A stretch of 64,000 bases of DNA, from positions 31,916,716-31,980,715 of the forward strand of contig CM064874.1 in the NCBI GenBank assembly GCA_032719365.1, in the 5' to 3' direction. Shown here one piece after another: positions 45,644 to 57,963 of this stretch; positions within the stretch are counted from its first letter, which is position 1, and every line of letters begins with the position of its first letter. The translations under genes were made by a program, and so were the position numbers. Under the pieces are notes generated by a model. The model made no database searches. It saw nothing but the letters and a program-made list of their open reading frames with translations, and was not told the origin of the DNA. The stretch comes from Prinsepia uniflora. Taxonomy: Eukaryota > Streptophyta > Magnoliopsida > Rosales > Rosaceae.

Positions 45644-48088
45644 TGACAGGACCCGTCCCTAATTTCCTTGAAAATCAGACTGGTTATGCTCCTATCTAAC
45701 AAGTTTTGCCAGACAAGAGATATTATTTGATTAACCAAACTAAACTCACCCTTGCAGGGTTACCGGTCACATCCAACCCACTTCCCTCGAAAAGTGGTGG
45801 TATTTACTAGTTCGACCATATTCAGTTTTACTTATCACTATTTATTATTATTGTTGTTATAAAATTTAATAATATTCAAATATAATTACACATAGTTTCA
45901 TAAATTCAACCCTTTAAAAATATTCCTCTCACATATTTTCCATGAACCATTATAATCATAGCATCAACATCACATATATCGTCATATATATGTATAACAT
46001 CATGTCGTCATGTCATCATTTACGTTCCATTATCGTATCACCATCAACATAATCTTCATCATCATCAACATAATCATCATCACCATATCATCTCATAATA
46101 ACAGGACATTATACAATATCATAGGATCATCATGTCATCATATATCATACATTATACTTTTATCACCATAAAAGTCGATTTATAACAATAATCTCTCTAA
46201 TTACCACCACAATCTCCCACAAATTTGTACAAACAATACTCATAAACCATATTTCTCCTTGTTACTTTCATAAGTTACCTCCTATTATAATTGTCATCAC
46301 TTATTAATACCCAAATATAATCAAATATACCTTTAACTATATCCTCAAATATTCCTTCCTTAATTTTACAAGAATTCATTGATAAGCATATGTAAACATA
46401 TAGACATATGTATATGTATATATAGAACTATTTTCTTACTTTTCAAGTAAAGAATACTCATATAAGATTCCATGATAATCATGATTTCATAATTAGAAAA
46501 CCATTTATTTTATGCCCTTATATTAGGAAACTTAAACATAATATTTTGGAAATTCAAAAGTATATTCAAATGTCATCCTATTAAATCAACATTTGGACCA
46601 ATAAACTCAAAATTTAGAGACGAATAACTTTCGTGTTGGTTGGAATTCTAAAAATAGGACCATGCGCCCACATGCGCCGTCGATGCACCTGCGTTCGGCC
46701 ATGGCTTCTCTAGCCATTTCTATGGCTTCCCTGCATCCAACCTTCTCCTTTCCTACCCAGTATGGCATCAAAGAACTCCAGAAGAACACTGGCATGCATG
46801 CTTTCAAGCTTTGTATGCCAGAATAAAAAACCCGATATGGGGTCATATGACCCCTTCATTTTCTTCACCGTGTTGCCCTTGTTTCGTCATAATTTTCTCT
46901 CCTTTCTTCCTCTATCTTCTTCCTCTTCCTTCCCTTTTTTTTCTCCTTTCTTTTTTCTTTTTTCTTTCCCGATTATCTTCTTTTTCCTGGTTGGTTATGG
47001 TGGTTGCTTCCTTTTCATCCACCATCACCCGAGGTGCCACCCACACACACAATACATATTTAAACAAGTGTAAGTCGGTTAAAGAGACTAGGGGAAGGAG
47101 AATTGGAGAGAAATCTAGAGTTTTCTAGGTTTTTCTTGTAAAATTACCAAATTACCTTTGATGGTAAAATTACCAAAATGCCTTTGACTTTTTAGACCCG
47201 TATCGAAACCATTTGATCTCCAGTTTCAGCATACTACCCGTCTATAGACTCAAGGTGCCGAGACCTAAGTAACGATATTCGTTAATCATCCCAAAAGTGT
47301 CCAGGTTAAAATGTCAACATTTGACCATATAGGGCAAAATCGTCATTTTTCATTTTCTTAAGTTTTCGGGTCGTTACAACTTACCCCCTAATAAAATTTC
47401 ATCCTTGAAATTTAGAAATAAATTCAATCTTATATTCATACTCAAATTGGACAACTGAGTTACTAAATCAACCTTATTAAACTACTGAAATCATTACATA
47501 ATTTCAACTTAAGTGGAAACTCTTATTTAATATTCAAACTGTAACAAATTTTCCACCTTCCAGCACTTCTCAAACCCTGTGCTAATAGCTCAACTTATAT
47601 TGAGAACCTACCTTCTGCTGAAGTCCTAGTTTGATATTCATAATTTATTTCGTTACTAATTTTCTTGTTTGTCAAACAAACATCACTACATGTGTTGGTT
47701 TCGATAGAAGACTTTTCATCGTCTTAAACCTCAAACTCCGACTCTAAACAAAAAACTTATTTATTTATCATATCTGGGTCCAATTTATCAACCAATACTA
47801 TGATTTTCTCTTACTATTTGGACCCACTCACTTTTTTCCTTATTAATATGTAACATTTATTTATTCAAACGGATAATATAACTATTATGGGCTCATTTAC
47901 TCATCCCGTCACCAAGTTTGATCAATCAACATCTCAATTTCCAATCTTAGCGCACAATGGCACTTGCGTAGGCCATTAACACATTCTGAATTAAGTCAAA
48001 AACTAATCACACAATCTCAATATCCCCCGGGGTTATATCTATATTATGGGTAGATAAACCAATCGGGAACCGGAACCTAGTTCGACGT

Positions 48089-51074
48089 CTGAGTGTAACG
48101 GCTCGTCCTGAATTTATGGGATTATCGAGACTTAATTGAGAATTATCGAGATTAATCGGGAGTTAATCAAGGATTATCGGACGATCGGGGTAAAATGACG
48201 ATTTTGCCCTTAGACGGGTGAAAATATTGACTTTTAACCAGAGAGGTCAAATGCACGTGGACTAAGGTGCATTACGTAGATCGAGACTTTATGAGTCTGT
48301 AGACAGGCGGTACGTCGAGATCGAACATCGTACGGGTAAGTTACGGGTCTAGGATTTTTTTTCGAACTATTACGATTGCACGATTTACGAGATAGTTGAC
48401 TTTGGTATTTGAAATTGGGAACCAAAATATCTTCTGCAGACTAAAGGATGAGTGACAAGCATCCTTTGGTCCACACTTTACATTCATGCATCATCCCATT
48501 TCCTTCTCCCATTTTCATCCAACCCGAAACTCACCCCAAAAACCATTACCATCATCCTCTCATCTGGTGCTAGCCTGAGAGAGAGATATAGAGTGACTGA
48601 GTGAGTAAGGGAGGTCGTGAGAGACACTAAACGGCGGAGCCTTGGAGTTGGTGGTCGAAACTCATGAAAATAGGTACACCCGTGAGTTTGAAAATTTGGT
48701 TTTAGTTTTTGGGTATTTGGGTCACGTTTTGATGCCATGGTTGTGCGTATTGAGCTCATGCGAGCTTGTAAGGACAAAAAGAAGAGGCTGAGGACCACTA
48801 GACCGCTCTGGAAGGACGTTCAAAGCGTGGCCGTGAAAGATCAAATTTGACCAGGTAATCTCAGCCCTTTTTCTTGGTTTTGAGGTCGTATGGTCGTTTC
48901 TGGGTTAAAGACAAGTGTGTAGGTTGAACAATGGTGGTTTTTGGTGGTCGGATGGGTTAGTTATGGTCGGGTCAACGTTGTGGGTCGAATGACCCGTTAC
49001 AGTCAAACTTGTAGACCCGTCTGCGGTTAACGATGATGACAGCCACGTGGCCATGGCTGGTTGGTGACACGTGGCTAGTTGTCAGTAGGTGTCAATCCAG
49101 TAAGCAGCTGGCAGTGCCACGTGGCAATGTGTCAAGAGCTGTCAGGTGACGTGACAACACATGTTAGACCACGTGGACTAGTGAGGTAGTATCACGTGGC
49201 AGTGTGTCAGAGACTTGTTAGAGTTGTTAGTGACACGTGGCAGTGTGTCAGAGACTTGTTAGAGTTGTTAGTGACACGTGGCAGTGTTAGAGGGTGACAC
49301 TTGCACCAGTCAGGGTGTGCCACATGGCATGTTGTCAAAGCTGTTAGATGTCAAGCTAACGTCAGCAGTGGCGTCAGCTAGGGTTGACGTCAACAGATGA
49401 CGTCAGTGGATGACGTCATGACGTCAGCATGATGTTTGTGTTGGCTTTCATTAACTGATCTTTGACTGACGTGTGGGTACAAATTTTGAAGTTAAACGGA
49501 TGTTGTCAAAAGAGTTTCGACGATCTGAATCCAATGGTGGTGTTTTCAGGTCAATCAGAGATCATTTGATAGGTCATTTGGAAGTTTTTAGTCTCGGGAA
49601 GCGTGTTCGGGACACGTTCTAGGTTCTGGGATAGTTAGGGGTTATGTTATGGACTTATATAGATGGTTAATGACCCTTGAATATGATTTGGACAGGCCCG
49701 GACATTCCGGCGACTTTGGATTAGCCTCGGATTAGCTTACGGCGTGAATTGTGAGCGCACAGCAAGGATAGTCTGTGAGTGGACATTTGTTTTATAAATA
49801 TGATGCGTGCATAAATGTTTTAGATGTTTTATGATCATGGTTTGAAATGCATTCAATGTATAATGATTTGACTATGGTTGTTTATCATTTTCGTGGAAAA
49901 TGTTATTGTGCACATATTTCGAGATTTGTATTTTATGTGATACTTTGGGCTTAGGCCGAGTTTTCTACGTGCTTGGGATTTCAGTGATTTGAATGATGTT
50001 TTGATTATCGATTTTGAATGATTTCACGGATATGTTTGAACATGATATTTTTGGGCTTGTGACCCTGTTTCAGATTTATGATATGATATTTCGGGCTTGT
50101 GACCTTGTTTTGGATTTGTGAAAGGATATTTTCGGCTTGTGACCCTTTGGAAAGATATTTGACTTTGCGTGTGAGTCCATGTGTATTTGAAATCTATGAT
50201 TTGGGATGAAACCATACGAGATTTGAATTTGGGCTGAGAAGATATGAGGTTTGGTTTTTGACTAAGACCCTACGTGAGACACTTGATTTGATTTGATAAT
50301 TGTTTTCACTAAGACCATCCTCTTGAGATTGATATGAATCTAGTGTGAATGTGTTTCCATGGAGAGGGACTCCAGTGTGAATATGTTTCCCCGGAGAGAT
50401 CCGGATGATTGTTGCTCGCCTCCGGGATGCGTTGTGTCCCCCCCGTAGAGGTCACGATGCATTTCCTGTTGTCGAGCAGCTGTGGGAGGCTCGAATCAGG
50501 AATGCTTATGATATATGGCATCGTTCGTTGATTTCTTCACGACGATTTGGAGCGTCGGCCATTGATATGTTCTCAGCGACGTGCTCGAACCTGAGCAATT
50601 CCGGAGGTTATTTACACGCGTTGTATGGATGACGTGATTGATGATGATATGTTGGTATGAGATGTGACAGATGTGGGATACGAGGATTGGTCATGTTTTC
50701 GATCATTTCTTTATGCCTAGATGTTTTCACTTACTATTGATTTGAAAAGCAATATGATTTGATTTTAAGAAAGCATTTGAGATTATGTGTTTTCTGATGC
50801 ATGCATGATTCTAATTAAAGGGTATAAATGTTGATTTTGGAAAAAAATTTCAAACTGTTTATTTTTGCCCACTCACAGTTTTAATGGTTTTTGACACCCT
50901 TCAGGTTGATCGCGGATGCGGGCTATAGTAGAGATAGAGACATCACATGAAGGTGCATACTCTTGAACCCCTGTTTAGGTCACAGTATTATCCTTGGTCT
51001 GACACGTGGTGCCAGACGGGAGCAGGTCATACACCGTTAATCCAGGGGGATTAGGGATGGGTCCTGTCACTGAG
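48089..51074 (+). mobile_element. Solo LTR (2976 bp) inside E4
   Basis: Element 48094-51069 starts TGTAACGGCTCGTCCTGAAT and ends GGGTCCTGTCA, with a perfect target duplication CTGAG (48089-48093 and 51070-51074). It is in the opposite orientation to E4. No internal region remains, as expected after recombination between two LTRs. Contains a dense ACGT-core motif cluster and the plus-sense form of the family minisatellite (TTTGGGCTTGTGACC units, 50050-50160). The frame at 50405-50632 has no recognisable motif. Confidence 0.88.
49044..49426 (+). promoter_or_regulatory. Cluster of ACGT-core (bZIP-type) motifs in the solo LTR
   Basis: CACGTGG occurs seven times (near 49044, 49068, 49118, 49170, 49193, 49234, 49275). 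TGACGTCA occurs four times within 42 bp (49385, 49398, 49411, 49419). CACGTGGC is the G-box/ABRE core and TGACGTCA the palindromic C-box/CRE, both known plant bZIP sites. Part of the array is a 41-bp tandem unit (GACACGTGGCAGTGTGTCAG...) at about 49191-49290. Activity is not shown by sequence alone. Confidence 0.65.
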
Positions 51075-51370
51075 TGTATGCTCACTCAAGAATTGGAGCC
51101 TTGCTCGACATATGAGTAAGAACTGACCCAGGAATCGGAGCCCTACTTGACGTCTGATCAACATCCCATTACCAATCTTAGGAAAGGGGCTGAGCCCGAC
51201 GTCTGAGTCGTCACTACAATAATAATCTCAGGAAGGGGCCCAGCTCGACGTCTGAGTCATCACCACAATACCAATCTCAAAAAAAGAGCCTTAGCTCGAT
51301 GTCTGAGATTGTCCACCACAATACTAGTCCCAAGAAATGAGTTTTAACTCGAGGTCTAAGACTGTCCACA
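51075..51370. repeat. GACGTCTGAG tandem repeats in E4 internal region
   Basis: Five to six imperfect units of about 55-60 bp, each with a CCCGACGTCTGAGTC-like core and AATCTCAGGAAGGGGC-like spacer. One unit continues left of the solo LTR (48080-48093), showing that the solo LTR split this array. Confidence 0.7.
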
Positions 51371-53464
51371 ACTCAAAAAAATAGCATATGTCGATAAATA
51401 CCATAACAAAAATATCGAGAAATAAATATTTATAATATACATGTAAATTTCTCAAAATCAGCTTCACATTTACAACATATTTCGTTTCTTGAAAACCAAA
51501 TCATCATTCCAAAATTCGAGTCAAAGCCCAACACAATTTTCACAATCTTCGTAAAACGTATACTCTAAATCCATTTAAAATTCTCACAAATCCAAATCCA
51601 AATCATTATCACACAAATGATACAATAACCATGGCTCAATTAAAGTCAAACCCAATTTTCAAACCAAACTTTACTTCAAACACCATTTATGATAAATTTC
51701 GTAAAACGTGCGCTTCAAATAATTCTATAGAATTGTCAAAATTATTTTAAAATCATATTCAAACCAAAATATGCTATGCAAGGAACACATATCTTAGAGC
51801 TAAAATGTTCCATACCTAGGCACTAATACCAAGTTGATAGGACCCGTCCCTAATTTCTTTGAAAATCAGACCAGTCATGCTCTTGTCGGGCAACTCATGC
51901 CAGACAAGGGATACTATTAGATTAATCAAGCTAAACCCGCCCTTACGGGGTTACCGCCCACATCCAACCCACTTCCCTCGGCAAGTGGTGGTATTTACTA
52001 GTTCGGCCTTATTTAGTTTTACTTATCACCATTTATTATTAGTATTATTATTATTGTTATAAAATTTAGTAATATTCAAATATAATTACATATAGTTTCA
52101 TACATTGAACCCTTTAAACATATTCCTCTCACATATTTTCCATCAACCATCATAATCATAGAATCAACATCACATATATCGTCATGTCATCATTTACGTG
52201 TCATTATCATATCATCATCATCGTACCATCATCACCATATCATCTCATCATAACAGGACATTATACAATATCATAGGATCATCATGTTATCATATATCTT
52301 ACATTATACATTTATCACCATAAAAGTCGATTTATAACAATAATCTCTCTAATTACCACCACAAACTCGCACTAATTCATACAAATAATACGCATAAACC
52401 ATCTTTCTTCTTGTAACTTTCATAAAGTGACCTCCTATCATAATTGTCATCACTTATTAATACCCAAACATAATCAAATATACCTTTAACTATATCCTCA
52501 AATATTCCTTCCTTAATTTTACAAGAATTCATTAATACGCATATGTAAACATACATACATATATATATATAACTAATTTCTTACTTTTTAAGTAAATAAT
52601 ACTCATATAAGATTTCATGATAATCATGATTTCATAATTAGAAAACCATTTACTTTATTCCTTTATATTAGTAAACTTAAAGATAATATTTTGGAAATTC
52701 GGAAATATATTCAAACGTCATCTAATTAAATCAACAAATGGACCAATGAACTCAGAATTTAGAGACAAATAATTTTCATGTTACCTGGAATTCCAAAAGC
52801 AGGACCACTCACCCACACGTGCCGTCGATAGCCTCTGCACGTGGGCCTCACTCATGCGCAGAGGTTGTCTTCAACCTCTAGATGCTCGACCCGATTCTTG
52901 GTTTCGGGTCGCCCGACCTACGACCTCCACTCGATTCTACATCCTTGTGTTTACCTTCTTTTTTCATGTTTTAATCATTTAATCATTTCTTCCTCTATGT
53001 TCTTCCTCTTCCTTCCCTTTCTTTTCTTCTCTCTTTTTCTTTTTTCTTTCCCGATTAGCTTCTATTTCTTGGTTGGTTATGGTGGTTGCTTCCTTTTTTT
53101 CCACCACCACCTGAGGTGACACCCATACACACAAAACACATAATTAAACAACTGTAGGTCAATGGCAGAAACTAGGGAGAGAGAATTGGAGAAGAAATAT
53201 AAAGTTTTCTAAGCGTTTCTTATAAAATTACTAAATTTACCTTGGTGGTAAAATTACCAAAATGACCTTGAACCTTTTAGACCTGTATCGAAACCATTCA
53301 CCCTTTGATTTCAGCATATTATCTTTCTATGGACTTGGGGCACTGAGACCTACGTAATGGTACTTGCAAATCATCCCAAAAATGTTCCGGTCCAAATGTC
53401 AACATTTGACCATCTAGGGGCAAACCCATAATTTTTTATTCTCTTAAGTTTCTGGGTCGTTACA

Positions 53465-53800
53465 GACAGTCTCCAAAACAACCTCCAAATTGGTAGCACC
53501 TGAGGACGCAAAAAATTGGTGGAAATATTTAACGGAGTTCCTCCCCACTGCCGAATTCGTGGATCTCCAAATGCTCTGCTCATCATACACACCTATAATG
53601 AAGATTTCTCCTCCCTTTTTCGATGATTAATCACCCACATTCATTCGAATACTAGCGGCAGCTGGTTCCCGAGCTCTAAAGGACATGAGGTAATCGTGCT
53701 TAGCACCGTAGTTTAAGGTGGTCAAGGCACATGAGGAAGCCATAAATACCAAGCATGTCACATTCATATGAGTCGAACATATCAAGAGCATATTTAGTGG
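53465..53800 (-). pseudogene. LINE ORF2 piece (between endonuclease and RT)
   Basis: Minus strand reads YDEQSIWRSTNSAVGRNSV, KYFHQFFASSGATNLEVVLE, ending in ETV exactly at the E4 target duplication; the next codons (QPFSGARES) are at 45643. Upstream, frame-shifted text (AKHDYLM, NHRKREEK) resembles the usual GDRNTKFFH...RRKRN region. The 5' end of the LINE is not identifiable beyond about 53800. Confidence 0.75.
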
Positions 53801-54481
53801 GTTATACATTCTATACTTGTGTTTCTGGTTTATTTTTGAGACTACATATTTTTTTATTATTACTCGTTAAACATGAATATTTGGCATTTATGCATTGATG
53901 GTATCTGTTATGTTTCTTGTCAAAATTGAGTGATTTAAAATATATTTTCAACTCACTGTTTTACATTGAAATAACTTGTAGGGTCCACTCACCTTTTTTT
54001 TGTACCCTCAGTGAAAATTACTCTTATCAAGGAGTTTTCAGTTGCTGCTCTGATATTCACACCAGTCGTTAGGTGTAATGCATCGGAAATTGAAATGACT
54101 CAGGTGATTACATAAAACTTTATGATCATCAATTAATATACTATACTCTGTATTTTTATTGGCACAATAATTTGATAGTTGATTTTTACTAATTACTTTT
54201 CATACCTCAAAAATTGCACAATTTTCTACTTTTAGCTTTCATCATCTAGACGCCACCATTTTCGCCCATCATACATCGATTTTAACATCCACATGGATTT
54301 TTCGGGTGAGGGTGTAATCACCATGGTTGAAAATATTGTTACTTTTTGTTGATATTTCCACAGAAATATTGTTAAATTGAGGGATCAAACTCACAACAAG
54401 GGGAAGGGGGAATAAAGTTTTTCCCCAATATCCATGAATTCAGTAAATATTAACAATTATCATTGAAAATGACTAATAATT
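53801..54481. other. AT-rich spacer
   Basis: No gene or repeat boundary supported. A 31-codon open stretch on the plus strand (about 53999-54093, with AG before and GT after) could be a chance open frame. The right end is host DNA of the next solo LTR. Confidence 0.4.
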
Positions 54482-57400
54482 GATTATGTAACGACCCATC
54501 CCGTAATCCATGATTAGATTAGTGACTAATCACGATTAGTGAGGCTAATCCGTGATTAGTTGAGCGAAATCGGACGAACGATGCAAAATGACCGTTTTGC
54601 CCCTCGTCATGGCAAAATGTTGACTTTTCATTTGGACGGTCAAATGGACTTTGACCAATGACTGTGACGTATTTTAGGACGTCACGAGTTCATAGACAGG
54701 TGGTACATTCAATTCCGACGTTCGAGGAGTAAGTTATGACGTTCGAAAAATTAGGGGCATTTTAGTAATTTTGGTTAAAAAGGGGCAAATGTTGACTTTT
54801 TGACCGAGATGTCAGATGGACAAGGGCCAAGGACCATTACGTAGATCGGGACGATACGAATCCATAGACAGGCGGCACGTCAAATTCGAACGTTCGACGA
54901 CGAAGTTACGGTTCACGAAAGTTCAAGTGCATTATTGCACGAATTACGAAATGAGTTAACTTTTGGATTTAGTGGGCCCCAGATATTTAATCCCTGCCCT
55001 ATGGATGAGTGACAAGTGTCACCCATCCACATGCCATCTCTTTCCTTCATTCATATCATCCCATTGCATCGATCATTCCTTCTTTTCTCCCTAAGCATTT
55101 CCCGATCTCATCCCCTTGAGCTCAAAACCAACCCAAACCCTTGTGCCATGGTTGAGAGGACATGGAGAGAGTGAGGATATTGGGATGATGGAGGCTAGCT
55201 AGAGACAGCACCGCCATGGACGGCGGAGGAGGAAAACGCGCAGGTAATCGGTTTAACCGATTTTGATCCATTTTCCATTTCATTGATTATGGGTCGTTTT
55301 CATTGCTTTCTTTGAGTTAAATAGATTCCTAGGAAGCTATTAAGATGATTTTGAGGATGGTTTAAGACTGGGGAAGCCTGGGGGTTGAACTGGGAAAATT
55401 TGGCCGTGAGGTCCATTTTGGGTTCACGGGTTCTAGGTAGTTTTAGGGGTTTTAGTTAATTGGGTTGGACTCCTAGGATTAAAATAGGAATTATAGGATT
55501 GAATTGGCTTGAAATTGGACCAAAATACAGATTGTAGGGGCCTAGACCGGTCACGCCGGTCCAGTTGCAGAGTTTGGGCCGGACTGGCCGATCTGAACCG
55601 GCTGGAGGTTGAAGAAGGGCTACAGTACGCCGGCACGTGAGCCCACACACAGGGCCCTTTGGGCGGCGCGTGGCCGCGCGTGGTGTGAAACCTGGGGATG
55701 TTGTCAACATACGAAGTCTTCTATTCGATGTAACGAACATTTTGGGACTGGTTTCGTGTCGATCAGACATCGTTTCGATAGGTTTCGGGGCATCAGAAGG
55801 GTTAGGATCGGTTTAAAAATAGTTAAAAGTTCGGGAAAATTAAAGGGCTTTGGTAGGAGGTTAATTAAGTAGTTAGTAACCTTCTATTACGATTTGGACA
55901 GGTTCGGGAGTCTCGGTGGTAGTGATCGGCTCGGGAGAGCCTATGACACGCAAATCGAGGCTGCAGCTCGGACGGTCTGTGAGTGGACCTTGGTTTTCTA
56001 AATTGGTGCATGCATAAATTTCTATTATATGTTTTCATACATGTTTGGTAATTCCATGGGTGCATTTGTATGTGGTTACGTATAAGCACGTATTTCGAGG
56101 GTTCGGCCTTATACAGTGCTTATACGGGTCTGTATTTCCTTATTGGTTTTAATAAATTGGATTTGGATTTCAAAAGGATAAACTCGGGTATGAGACCCAT
56201 TTGGTTTTGTCTCGGGCATATGACCTCAGATATCAGGCATGGTGCCCAGCTGATGTCCTATGTTCGGGCACGAGACCCAGGTTACTTTACGGTTTTGATT
56301 CCAGGTCAGGGAACCTTAAATGGATTTCCTGGTTCATGACGGTTTATGGGAACCGGCATGAACCCTTGTTATGGTATCGTGGTTCATGACAGATTATGGG
56401 GACTGGCATGAACCCTGGTTATGTTATTATGGTACATGACGGTTTATGGGAACCGGCATGAACCCTGGTTATGTTATTATGGTACATGACAGTTTATGGG
56501 AACCGGCATGAACCCTGGTTATGTCATTGTGGTACATGACGGTTTATGGGAACCGGGCATGGAGGATGTTATATATATATATATATATATATATATGAAT
56601 GGAATGGATATTATGGATCATGACGGTTCAAGGGAACTTGGCATAGATATTTGTGCTATGTATATATATGTTCATATACCTTCCTTTACTTCTATCATCT
56701 CCTCCAGGGAGGGTCGTTGGCCTGGGTGGACCCCGGAGTAGTCACGGAGCACCGATTGAGTGGAGTCACCCCCCAGTTGGGTTCCTTACTCTCAGGAAGG
56801 ATATGGTTACTATACCTCGAGTAGGATCAGTGGTCTGCGGACATTGACCTTGACTTTGAGAAGACTCAGATTGAGACCCGGGTAGCACACACGTAGCTTT
56901 GGATACCGTGACAGGATTGGTTGTGTGACTTATATGTATATATGATATATGGATGTGATGTGTGGTTACACAGGTTTTGGGCAGTGGCCCGTATGGTTGG
57001 TTTCATGATGGTTTTGGGCTGAGTCCCGTATGGTTTTGGGCAATGGCCAGTATGGTTGAATTTTTATGATTCTTTGATATGTGGTGTGCACAGGTGTGCA
57101 CAGGATTTGAGCAGTGGCTCGTGTCTTTGGTTCCAGTATGGTTATGGTTTTGGGCTGAGTCCCTTATTGGTTTCTTATGGATTTGGGCAGTGGCCCGTAT
57201 GGTCGATTTCATTGTGGTCCTTTCGACCTTGATTTATTTCGGATTTGGGCTTAGTTCCCACATGTGGTCCATTTGGTCAAATGGTTTTCGAATGCATGCA
57301 TGCTTTTTAGTGAAGGGTACAAATTGCTTTATGGAAATGTTTTTATGAACTTTTTTTTTGTCCACTCACAGCTTTTAATGTTTTGACTGCCCTTCAGGTT

Positions 57401-57582
57401 GACAACGGATGTGGACTATAGCAGAGACCGAGATATCACATACCTCCTCCGGATCCTGGCGTACTCTGATAGCCCGGGAGGGCAAAGGTCGGAAATATCC
57501 CTTGTCTGACACTTCGTGTCAAACGGGAGCAGGGTCATCCCGCTTTAATCCCGGGGGGATTGGGATGGGTCCTATCAGATTA
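54482..57582 (+). mobile_element. Solo LTR, 3091 bp
   Basis: Element 54487-57577 starts TGTAACGACCCATCCCG and ends GGGTCCTATCA, with a perfect target duplication GATTA (54482-54486, 57578-57582). It is a plus-sense member of the E1/E2 LTR family: GTTGACTTTTTGACC, ATGGATGAGTGACAAGTGTC, the GGGCAT minisatellite and a CGTCAAACGGGAGCAGG-like end occur in reverse-complement order to E1. No internal region or gene. Confidence 0.88.
56335..56596. repeat. 50-bp minisatellite and AT microsatellite in the solo LTR
   Basis: Five copies of a unit starting CATGACGGTTTATGGGAACC at 56335, 56385, 56435, 56485 and 56535, exactly 50 bp apart, followed by an uninterrupted AT run at 56571-56596. The same motif exists once or twice, in reverse complement, in E1 and E2, so it expanded in this copy. 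Confidence 0.9.
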
Positions 57583-57963
57583 TATCCACCGATACTGCTA
57601 GTTTCTAACCTTCAATTCGAGAGCTACAAACTCAGATGATCGAGAAGGAGAGCAGGGATGACCTCGTCTTTCCCAAATGAATTGATTGGGAGTGGTCTCA
57701 TAGCCTGGGTCAATCGGAAGCGTCATTGACGACAATGACATTTATGTTTTCTCCACTTCGGATCACCCTCAACGGTGAGGTTCGACTGTCATCGTTGCCG
57801 GTAGGAACAATTTTTATGTGACTAGGGAAACCGGTGGTGTCATTAACGACGATTGGTTGGTCAGAAGTGGCGGTGGCTACAGTGACCTTGTCGCTGTCAC
57901 AGAGAAGAGTAAGAAGAAAAAGGGGTTTGCAGAGAGACTAGGAGAGCAAGGTGAGACAGGGAG
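57583..57963. other. Unique spacer between two solo LTRs
   Basis: About 380 bases, less AT-rich than other spacers. The minus strand is open for about 63 codons (57920-57730, including VTVATATSDQPIVVNDTTGF) but I recognise no family and no start or splice context. It may be a gene fragment or chance. Confidence 0.35.

Larger units (their letters stand above)
45639..53469 (-). mobile_element. Long-LTR element E4 with a nested solo LTR
   Basis: LTRs at 45644-47378 (1735 bp) and 51835-53464 (1630 bp), about 85 percent alike by eye, starting TGACAGGACCC/TGATAGGACCC and ending GGGTCGTTACA. The target duplication is CACAG (45639-45643) and GACAG (53465-53469), one mismatch. Minus orientation: primer site TGGTATTAGTGC (minus) beside 51835, polypurine tract AGGGGGTAAGT beside 47378. 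The internal region (47379-51834) has no gag or pol and is interrupted by a solo LTR (48089-51074). The LTRs are rich in ATCATCATCATA-type text and a polypyrimidine block (46905-46990, 52985-53055), which produces spurious Phe/Ser-rich frames. Inserted into the LINE. Confidence 0.83.

Noticed and set aside
46762..47128. Overlapping 103-105 aa Phe/Ser-rich frames
   Set aside because: Polypyrimidine tract of the E4 LTR, repeated in the other LTR at 52841-53119 without conservation of the frame.
50405..50632. 75-aa frame in the solo LTR
   Set aside because: No motif, not conserved in related LTRs by eye, and inside a defined LTR with target duplication.
53999..54093. Possible 31-codon exon (plus) with AG before and GT after
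   Set aside because: Too short to exclude chance, no recognisable family and no partner exon nearby.
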